DNA of 5,852 nt from Candidatus Thioglobus plumae. GTDB taxonomy: Bacteria; Pseudomonadota; Gammaproteobacteria; PS1; Pseudothioglobaceae. Below are positions 1 to 4,887 of the stretch, piece after piece; the first letter of the stretch is position 1, and every line of letters starts with the position of its first letter. Made by a program: the position numbers and the translations under genes. The DNA lies in contig CAJVCM010000038.1 of assembly GCA_910595815.1 (NCBI GenBank), forward strand, positions 1 to 5,852, written 5' to 3'. Below the pieces are notes generated by a model, which was not told where the DNA came from, did not search any database, and worked only from the letters and a program-made list of their open reading frames with translations.

Positions 1-908
1 GCATCTTTCGACAGATTTTTCTTAAATTGTAATTCAATGTCTTGCAAATTTCCTGAAATAAAACCGCGCTGAATCCAAGCATGTGTATCACTATCCAAGG
101 ACTGCAATGGAATATATTGAGCCACCTCATTAGTTTTTATTTGGCTTAACTTACCCAAAAATTCGACCATGTCATCACCTTGCTCAACAAAAAATTTAAG
201 GTTGGCCTCAATCACAGGTAACTTATGATAATTAATTGATAGTGGTATATTGATGGATTGCTCAGACGATATCTGCGTTAAAGGGAATGTTGCACTTATG
301 TCTACTTTACTTGGTAAAGCATTTGGAAAATCCAAATCTAAACGTTGGCCTGACACTGTTAATAATATATTTGATTCATTTTTAGTAAAAACCATTGGTG
401 CAATTTCAAATACTTGATCATGCTTAATTAATGTTTTTTGAATGGAAAATGACTGGAAAAATCCCAACATTCGTAAGTTTTCCGCTGAAGCTAATTGTTT
501 AATATCTTGAATGCTAAATTTATCTTGACCCTTATTCACACCAGGATAAATCGTTAAAGTATTAAGATTAACATTGCTCGGATGATATACATCATCTCTA
601 AAATTAAATAAGTTAATTTTCCATCTTAACGAATCAACAGAGGCGATTACCTGCTGTTCGAGTGATGATATTTTAATATCATGTACTTTTAAAACAAGTC
701 CATCTTGTTCAAAATCAAACGTAATTTTTGACAAATCAACGTTTAAGCCGCTGATTTTTGACAATTGATTTTCAATAGGATCTTCAAGTAGTGCTGGAAA
801 GGTGACAAAGAATGCAGTGATAAGCACAATCAAAAATGCAACAAAAACACTAATCCAAGTGCTAAACTTAAGAACTTTAACGCCGTGAGATAATGTTTTC
901 TTGATCAT
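1..908 (-). CDS. yhdP: YhdP-family AsmA-like envelope protein, N-terminal part (gene cut by window edge)
   Basis: The reading frame is open from an ATG at 908-906 down to base 1, giving 302 codons of a longer protein. Residues 17-36 form one hydrophobic segment after a basic start (MIKKTLSHGVKVLK), so the protein is anchored in the inner membrane with the rest in the periplasm. The remainder is beta-rich with few cysteines, as in AsmA-like proteins. Residues 265-296 (YIPLQSLDSDTHAWIQRGF, then SGNLQDIELQF) match the conserved DUF3971 block of YhdP, where 'YLP..., AWL..., G(R/K)(V/L)...G...' recurs. E. coli YhdP is about 1,270 residues and helps move phospholipids to the outer membrane together with TamB and YdbH; that role is carried over from the family. 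No in-frame ATG lies upstream of 908. There is no clear Shine-Dalgarno. It is divergent from the cytochrome gene, 67 nt away. Another AsmA-clan protein is the main alternative. Confidence 0.82.
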   Translation of the reverse strand, partial: MIKKTLSHGVKVLKFSTWISVFVAFLIVLITAFFVTFPALLEDPIENQLSKISGLNVDLSKITFDFEQDGLVLKVHDIKISSLEQQVIASVDSLRWKINLFNFRDDVYHPSNVNLNTLTIYPGVNKGQDKFSIQDIKQLASAENLRMLGFFQSFSIQKTLIKHDQVFEIAPMVFTKNESNILLTVSGQRLDLDFPNALPSKVDISATFPLTQISSEQSINIPLSINYHKLPVIEANLKFFVEQGDDMVEFLGKLSQIKTNEVAQYIPLQSLDSDTHAWIQRGFISGNLQDIELQFKKNLSKD

Positions 909-975
909 CGATGTATAATACTGTTTATAAGCATTATACCTATGGTTATTAACAAATATTTAAAAGGAGAATAGC
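909..975. promoter_or_regulatory. divergent intergenic region with candidate -10 boxes
   Basis: This 67-nt gap separates the leftward yhdP-like gene from the rightward cytochrome gene, so promoters for both should lie in it or just inside the genes. A perfect TATAAT occurs on each strand: plus 914-919 and minus 938-933. Neither has a good TTGACA-like hexamer 16-18 nt upstream, so these are only candidates. AT-rich DNA gives such hexamers by chance. The end of the gap holds the cytochrome ribosome binding site, GGAG at 966-969. Confidence 0.3.
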
Positions 976-1434
976 ATGACAGACAACTCACTATATTTTA
1001 AAAACTCAATGGCCGGCCTCATTGTCATTGCCATCATTATCTTTAGTGCAAAAACTTTTTTTATTGGCTCACCTTCTTCAGGCAGGATTGATAACTCAAC
1101 ACTCGAAGAACGCATTCAACCAATTGGCCAAGTCTATTTAGAAGGTGAGATTGACGTTGCTGCAATTGCTGTTGTAAAACCAAAAATGGCGATCAAAAAA
1201 TCTCGTAGTGGAGAATCTGTTTACACCGCCTCTTGCGCAGGCTGTCATAGCATCGGTGTCGCTAGTGCGCCAAAAACTAACAATAAAGCAGATTGGGCGC
1301 CAAGGCTCAAACGTGGCATGGATGATTTAGTTAAAGTCGCAATTTCGGGCAAAGGTGCAATGCCACCAAAAGGTACTTGTGGTACTTGCTCTGCTGATGA
1401 ATTACGTGCAGCCATTGAACACATGACCAAATAA
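976..1434 (+). CDS. membrane-anchored monoheme cytochrome c5-type protein
   Basis: A 152-residue class I c-type cytochrome, expected to carry electrons on the periplasmic face of the inner membrane. The start is supported by GGAG at 966-969, 6 nt before the ATG. Residues 12-30 are hydrophobic with no convincing signal peptidase site, so they probably stay as a membrane anchor. Residues 31-75 are a linker containing ERIQPIGQVYLEGE. The heme site is CAGCH at 87-91, with His91 as one axial ligand and Met129 in GAMPPKG as the likely other. Cys135 and Cys138 in GTCGTC match the disulfide-forming pair typical of cytochrome c5. The block from SCAGCH through WAPRLKRGMDDL to the end fits the family along its whole length. 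It is transcribed alone and ends at an intrinsic terminator 18 nt downstream. The redox partner cannot be told from the sequence; a terminal oxidase or a sulfur-oxidation enzyme are possibilities. Confidence 0.93.
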   Translation: MTDNSLYFKNSMAGLIVIAIIIFSAKTFFIGSPSSGRIDNSTLEERIQPIGQVYLEGEIDVAAIAVVKPKMAIKKSRSGESVYTASCAGCHSIGVASAPKTNNKADWAPRLKRGMDDLVKVAISGKGAMPPKGTCGTCSADELRAAIEHMTK

Positions 1435-1451
1435 AAACTACTTTTTTTACT

Positions 1452-1498
1452 ATAAAGCGTTAGGTGTTTTCAAAGATGCCTAGCGCTTTATTTTTTTT
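1452..1498 (+). terminator. intrinsic terminator of the cytochrome gene
   Basis: Left arm 1452-1464 (ATAAAGCGTTAGG) pairs with right arm 1479-1491 (CCTAGCGCTTTAT): 13 pairs with one G-U wobble (1460/1483) and a 14-nt loop. Eight T residues follow at 1491-1498. On the minus strand the wobble becomes an A-C mismatch and no T run follows, so it should work only for rightward transcription. The right arm and the T run lie inside the last codons of the convergent asparaginase-like gene, whose stop codon lies in the left arm. Confidence 0.88.
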
Positions 1499-1945
1499 CA
1501 CTTTATCAAAATCAAACACTTGCCCATTCATGGCAATATAAACACCATTGGTTTTATTCTGAACAGCGCTAAGTGCGGCGCCTAAATTAAACAAGGCATC
1601 AGAATTATTAATTGAATAAGGGATCATCGAACCAAATAACACAATGGTTTTGCCTTTAATTTTGTCGCCTAACAATTGAGCAGTTTCTACCATGGTGTCT
1701 GTGCCATGCGTAATCACAACTCTATTTTCACTACACTCAAGACATTTGGACAAAATTAAGTTTCTATCTTCATTGGTCATGTCTAATGAATCTTTTAAAA
1801 ACAACACTTTTGAATCAATATCTACAGTCGATCGACTGCGTTCCAACATTTCATCTAAATGAGAATTATCAAACGTCAACTCGCCTGTGAGTTCGTTATA
1901 AACTTTATCGATGGTGCCACCAGTAATAAGAAGATTCATTTTCAT
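1460..1945 (-). CDS. short stand-alone asparaginase-type domain protein
   Basis: A 161-residue protein covering only the N-terminal catalytic domain of type I/II L-asparaginases, which are normally about 330 residues. It carries TGGTID at 8-13 (Thr11 aligns with the nucleophilic threonine), THGTDTMVET at 79-88 (Thr82 and Asp83 of the second catalytic motif), GKTIVLFGSMIP at 98-109, and GVYIAMNGQVFD at 134-145 followed by a lysine cluster, KVKKNK (148-153), that would supply the catalytic lysine. Proteins of about 160 residues with this same ending occur in other proteobacteria, from memory annotated as asparaginase domain-containing, so this looks complete rather than truncated. Its substrate is unknown; asparagine hydrolysis is an inference. 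The start could be the ATG at 1945 or the one at 1939; neither has a clear ribosome binding site. It follows yggS by 48 nt and is convergent with the cytochrome gene, whose terminator overlaps its last codons. Confidence 0.85.
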   Translation of the reverse strand: MKMNLLITGGTIDKVYNELTGELTFDNSHLDEMLERSRSTVDIDSKVLFLKDSLDMTNEDRNLILSKCLECSENRVVITHGTDTMVETAQLLGDKIKGKTIVLFGSMIPYSINNSDALFNLGAALSAVQNKTNGVYIAMNGQVFDFDKVKKNKALGIFENT

Positions 1946-1993
1946 AAGTGCTATTGTATCAAAAAATTTCGGAAATTTTACGAATGACCTGCT

Positions 1994-2632
1994 TTAAGCT
2001 CTTCTTCCAAATATATCGGTGCCGATACGTACAAAATTAGCACCATTTTCGATAGCTAACTCAAGGTCAGCGCTCATTCCCATCGATAAAGTATCTAAAT
2101 TGTGGTGTTTTTGCAATATTTCAGCCATTTTTTTAAAACTTTGCTCAGCATTATTCGGATTAGGAATGCACATAAAACCCCTTAAAGTAATATTTTTGAA
2201 ATTTTCAAAATGGTGTATTAATTCATCAATTTCACTCTCTAAAACCCCTGATTTGGTAACTTCGTTATCAATATTAACTTGTAAGAGCACATTGAGTTTT
2301 TCCATTCCTTCTGGGCGTTGATCGTTCAGTCGTTTGGCGATTTTTAGGCGGCCTACACTGTGCACCCAATCAAAACTCTGAGAAATTTGCTTGGTTTTGT
2401 TAGATTGGATTGGGCCGATAAAATGCCAAATTAAATCTTGGTTTTTTAGTATTTCAATTTTTTCAAGCGCTTCTTGCAAGTAATTTTCACCAAAATGACG
2501 CTGTCCTGCGTCAATCGCTTGCTGGAGGTCGGAGGCGGGTTTGGTTTTACTAACGGCAATAAGTGTTACATGTTGATTTTTATCAAGCGCATGAATGCGC
2601 TCTTGTACTTTTTTTAGATTATCTTGAATCAA
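1994..2632 (-). CDS. yggS: YggS/PROSC-family pyridoxal phosphate homeostasis protein
   Basis: A 212-residue PLP-binding TIM-barrel protein with no known catalytic activity; the family buffers cellular PLP and affects amino-acid and keto-acid balance. LIAVSKTKP at 24-32 holds the PLP-binding Lys29. Other conserved blocks are GQRHFGENYLQEA (43-55), WHFIGPIQSNKT (69-80), RLNDQRPEGMEKLNVLLQVN, SMGMSADLELAIENGA and the C-terminal RIGTDIFGRR that binds the phosphate. Length is somewhat below the usual 225-235. The start is a TTG at 2632-2630: residues just after it (IQDNLKKVQERI) match the family N-terminus, and the TTG overlaps the TGA stop of the PyrK-like gene by 4 nt (TTGA). There is no Shine-Dalgarno before it, so translation is probably coupled to the upstream gene. 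Confidence 0.95.
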   Translation of the reverse strand: MIQDNLKKVQERIHALDKNQHVTLIAVSKTKPASDLQQAIDAGQRHFGENYLQEALEKIEILKNQDLIWHFIGPIQSNKTKQISQSFDWVHSVGRLKIAKRLNDQRPEGMEKLNVLLQVNIDNEVTKSGVLESEIDELIHHFENFKNITLRGFMCIPNPNNAEQSFKKMAEILQKHHNLDTLSMGMSADLELAIENGANFVRIGTDIFGRRA

Positions 2633-3486
2633 AAGACTGTAGTTGCATCAAAGATCGGTCCATCAACACAAACGCGTTTCATCGCTGGACCACTGTCAGT
2701 TTGAACCTCAACTACACAACCTGCACAACCACCTACTGCACATGCCATGTATTCCTCGAGTGAGACTTGACAAGGTAGGTCGTATTCTTTAGCTAGTTTT
2801 GCTACGGCTTCCAGCATTGGGTGTGGGCCACAAGAATAAACCTCAACTTGTGCAAGCTCATCGGCAGACAAACTGTCTAAATACACTTTGGCTAAATCAG
2901 TCACATAACCCTGATACACGCCTTCATAATTTTGTAAACTAGCCAGTCTGCAAGCTACCCCCCACTCTTCTAATAATGGCATTGTATGGCTTGCATCTGG
3001 ACACGGATTGCCCATGTCGCTTAGCTCTGGCGTAAACGGGAATGGTACTTCCGAGCCTAAAATGACAAAAGCATCATAATCACTGTCTTTAATACTTTGG
3101 GCAACAGCAATCATTGGCGGCATACCGACACCACCACCAATCAATAAAGGTAATTTCTTATCTGTCATTTTAAAGCTATTACCAATCGGGCCAATAACTG
3201 ATAACACTTCACCAACTTTTCGCTCAGCCAATTGTCGAGTGCCTTCGCCCACCACTTTGTAAAGCAGATCAAAGGTGCCATTTTCTACGTCAACTGACAT
3301 AATAGAAATCGGTCGGCGCATGGCCAACGCATCAGACACCGTAAGATGTACAAACTGCCCTGGTTTAGTCGACTTGGCAATTTCAGGTGAATCGATGGTT
3401 AAAATGTACTGATTGCCTTCAAATTGATAATGCGCCAAAATTTGGCAATCAAGAACTTGGATGCTGTCGCGATTCGATTTATTCAT
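2629..3486 (-). CDS. pyrK: PyrK-like FAD / [2Fe-2S] electron transfer subunit of dihydroorotate dehydrogenase
   Basis: A 285-residue protein of the ferredoxin-NADP reductase superfamily. Known PyrK passes electrons from dihydroorotate dehydrogenase (PyrDB) to NAD+. An N-terminal FAD-binding barrel is marked by RRPISI at 57-62; a NAD-binding Rossmann part by GGGVGMPP at 117-124 and YSCGPHPML at 217-225; and a C-terminal [2Fe-2S] site by Cys249, Cys254, Cys257 and Cys273 in SLEEYMACAVGGCAGC...RVCVDGP. That spacing is the PyrK pattern (C-x4-C-x2-C-x15-C). Residues 144-170 (GSEVPFPF and a proline-rich loop) look longer than in the short Gram-positive PyrK. The start ATG at 3486 overlaps the end of argB by 8 nt and lacks a clear ribosome binding site. 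The gene also overlaps yggS by 4 nt. No pyrD is visible, so another oxidoreductase partner is possible. Its place next to argB recalls the argB-pyrE neighbourhood in Pseudomonas. Confidence 0.88.
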   Translation of the reverse strand: MNKSNRDSIQVLDCQILAHYQFEGNQYILTIDSPEIAKSTKPGQFVHLTVSDALAMRRPISIMSVDVENGTFDLLYKVVGEGTRQLAERKVGEVLSVIGPIGNSFKMTDKKLPLLIGGGVGMPPMIAVAQSIKDSDYDAFVILGSEVPFPFTPELSDMGNPCPDASHTMPLLEEWGVACRLASLQNYEGVYQGYVTDLAKVYLDSLSADELAQVEVYSCGPHPMLEAVAKLAKEYDLPCQVSLEEYMACAVGGCAGCVVEVQTDSGPAMKRVCVDGPIFDATTVF

Positions 3487-4357
3487 TGCAGGTGATTAAA
3501 GTACCCACACCGCTATCAGTAAAGACCTCTAAAAGCACGGCGTGTGATACACGTCCATCAATAATATGCGTTGATTTAACACCATTTTTAACTGCTGATA
3601 AGGCGCAACCAATCTTCGGCAACATGCCACCATGGATTGTGCCATCATCAATCAGCTGATCTACTTTCCTGGCGTCAAGCCCTGTCAATAAATTATCATC
3701 CGCATCCAAAAGACCCGATGTATTGGTTAATAAAATTAACTTTTCAGCATTTAAAGCTTCGGCAATAGAGCCCGCCACCAAGTCAGCATTAATGTTATAA
3801 GAGAAGCCGTCTTTACCCACGCCAATCGGCGCAATCACTGGAATAAAATCACCCTTCAATAATAATTCAATCACTGAAGTGTCAATTTTGTCGACTTCAC
3901 CAACGTGACCCAAATCAATGATTTCAGATGTTAAGTGATCCACATGATTAAGCTTTGTAGCTGAAATAAGACTACCATCTTTGCCAGTCAAACCAATCGA
4001 GTGGCCACCATGCTGATGAATAAGATTAACAATTTCTTTATTAACCAAACCGCCTAATACCATCTCTACTACATCCATGGTCTCAGAATCAGTAACCCGC
4101 ATACCGCCAACAAATTCACTTTGTTTGCCGATTTTTTCTAATGTTTTACCAATCTGCGGCCCGCCACCATGCACCACGATTGGGTTCATGCCAACGGATT
4201 TCATTAATACAATGTCGCGAGCGAAGCTAGATTTTAGCTTTTCATCGACCATAGCGTTACCGCCATATTTTATGACGATGGTTTTGCCTTGGAATTTTTG
4301 AATATAAGGCAGTGCTTCGGTTAAGACACTGGCGATATTGTTTGTTTGTTTTGTCAT
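3479..4357 (-). CDS. argB: acetylglutamate kinase
   Basis: Cytoplasmic enzyme that phosphorylates N-acetylglutamate with ATP, the second step of arginine synthesis. The 292-residue chain is complete. Visible sites: IVIKYGGNAM (27-36) with Lys30 at the phosphoryl-transfer position, VVHGGGPQI (61-69), GGMRVTD (84-90) with substrate-binding Arg87, YNINAD (187-192) with Asn188 and catalytic Asp192, and GGMLPK (243-248) with Lys248. The first about 25 residues (ASVLTEALPYIQKFQGK) form the extra N-terminal helix seen in the hexameric, arginine-inhibited enzymes such as that of Pseudomonas; the E. coli enzyme (258 residues) lacks it and is not feedback inhibited. Feedback inhibition here is therefore a reasonable inference. 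The stop overlaps the start of the PyrK-like gene by 8 nt. The gap to the DUF4396 gene upstream is 69 nt. I see no strong promoter or ribosome binding site in that gap. Confidence 0.97.
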   Translation of the reverse strand: MTKQTNNIASVLTEALPYIQKFQGKTIVIKYGGNAMVDEKLKSSFARDIVLMKSVGMNPIVVHGGGPQIGKTLEKIGKQSEFVGGMRVTDSETMDVVEMVLGGLVNKEIVNLIHQHGGHSIGLTGKDGSLISATKLNHVDHLTSEIIDLGHVGEVDKIDTSVIELLLKGDFIPVIAPIGVGKDGFSYNINADLVAGSIAEALNAEKLILLTNTSGLLDADDNLLTGLDARKVDQLIDDGTIHGGMLPKIGCALSAVKNGVKSTHIIDGRVSHAVLLEVFTDSGVGTLITCNE

Positions 4358-4402
4358 CTTAATTAAATAACTTCAAATTTATTAATCCAATATTTTACCA
4401 AT

Positions 4403-4427
4403 AAGAATGCTTGATATAAGTATTCTT
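4403..4427. repeat. imperfect inverted repeat between the DUF4396 gene and argB
   Basis: AAGAATGCTT (4403-4412) and AAGTATTCTT (4418-4427) can form a 10-pair stem with one G-U wobble and a 5-nt loop as plus-strand RNA; in the minus-strand transcript the same position is an A-C mismatch. It begins at the stop codon of the DUF4396 gene. No T run follows on the minus strand, so it is not a normal intrinsic terminator. It might stabilise a 3' end or weaken read-through into argB. The stem is AT-rich and may be chance. Confidence 0.3.
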
Positions 4428-4858
4428 CAATGACAAGCTTTGCCTAGCTTCTTTAGGCGCCAATAGTTATAAGGCCATGGGGTAATAAATCCAAAAAATA
4501 GAGCAATAGGCACAACCCACCAAACAAACATCGCACCACCGGTGATGAGATAATCGGTGAGATTCATGGCAATTTCCATGGCAACCATAGAAATCAAACT
4601 CATACCCACGGCGATTTTAAAGGCTTGGGAAGCTTGCATTTTTTGACGAATTAACATATAAGTTTCTAGTGCGATACTAGTGATAATACCGTTAAGTGTC
4701 GCCCAAAGAAAAATCACCAACGTGCTAGCACTTGCAGCACTGAATTGAAAATAAGCAATGGTGCCAAAATCACCAATCGCACAACCGATTAAACACCATT
4801 TGGTGTTGTTAGCACTTCGCTTCCAAGTATGTTTACAAGACCAAAAACTGCTATCCAT
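4427..4858 (-). CDS. DUF4396-family small membrane protein
   Basis: A 143-residue integral membrane protein that fits the DUF4396 family from its N-terminal WCLIGCAIGDFGT (21-33) to the C-terminal PYNYWRLKKLGKACH (129-143). Hydrophobic stretches at about 20-38, 43-70, 80-100 and 108-127 suggest three or four membrane segments. Possible metal ligands are Cys8, His10, Cys22 and Cys26 (C-x3-C), and Cys142-His143 at the very end. A helix contains GMSLISMVAMEIAMNLTD with Met86, Met91, Met94 and Met98; the last three fall on one face. The start is the ATG at 4858, because GGAGG (4868-4864) sits 5 nt before it. A longer frame from a TTG at 4870 would put that ribosome binding site inside the gene and is unlikely. 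It begins 29 nt after the multicopper oxidase and is probably in its operon. Function is not established; a role in copper handling is inferred from context and ligands. Confidence 0.85.
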   Translation of the reverse strand: MDSSFWSCKHTWKRSANNTKWCLIGCAIGDFGTIAYFQFSAASASTLVIFLWATLNGIITSIALETYMLIRQKMQASQAFKIAVGMSLISMVAMEIAMNLTDYLITGGAMFVWWVVPIALFFGFITPWPYNYWRLKKLGKACH

Positions 4859-4863
4859 GATAG

Positions 4864-4868
4864 CCTCC
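4864..4868 (-). promoter_or_regulatory. ribosome binding site that fixes the DUF4396 gene start
   Basis: GGAGG on the minus strand, 5 nt before the ATG at 4858-4856. It is one of only two good Shine-Dalgarno sequences in the window, the other being GGAG at 966-969 before the cytochrome gene. It rules against the in-frame TTG at 4870, which overlaps it. Confidence 0.85.
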
Positions 4869-4887
4869 AATCTTTATTAAGTTAGAT

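Noticed and set aside
1..908. Left end as a long non-coding stretch
   Set aside because: It is one continuous minus-strand frame of 302 codons with a membrane anchor and a DUF3971-like block; the stop lies outside the window.
1825..1838. Perfect 14-bp palindrome CAGTCGATCGACTG inside the asparaginase-like gene
   Set aside because: A 14-bp palindrome is expected about once per 16 kb by chance, it lies within coding sequence, and there is no second copy that would suggest an operator or methylation site array.
2019..2321. Plus-strand 100-codon open frame opposite yggS (and similar ones at 2563-2763, 3387-3659, 4077-4301, 5316-5564, 5435-5743, and minus 1245-1430)
   Set aside because: Each lies wholly or mostly antisense to a well-supported gene, lacks a ribosome binding site and recognisable motifs, and reflects the codon pattern of the gene opposite.
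2586..2601. Inverted repeat AGCGCAT-GA-ATGCGCT near the start of yggS
   Set aside because: It encodes ordinary family residues (ERIHALD), the arms are only 7 bp, and no T run follows; probably chance.
4868..4870. TTG as start of the DUF4396 gene
   Set aside because: It overlaps the GGAGG ribosome binding site; the ATG at 4858 has ideal spacing and gives the family-like length.
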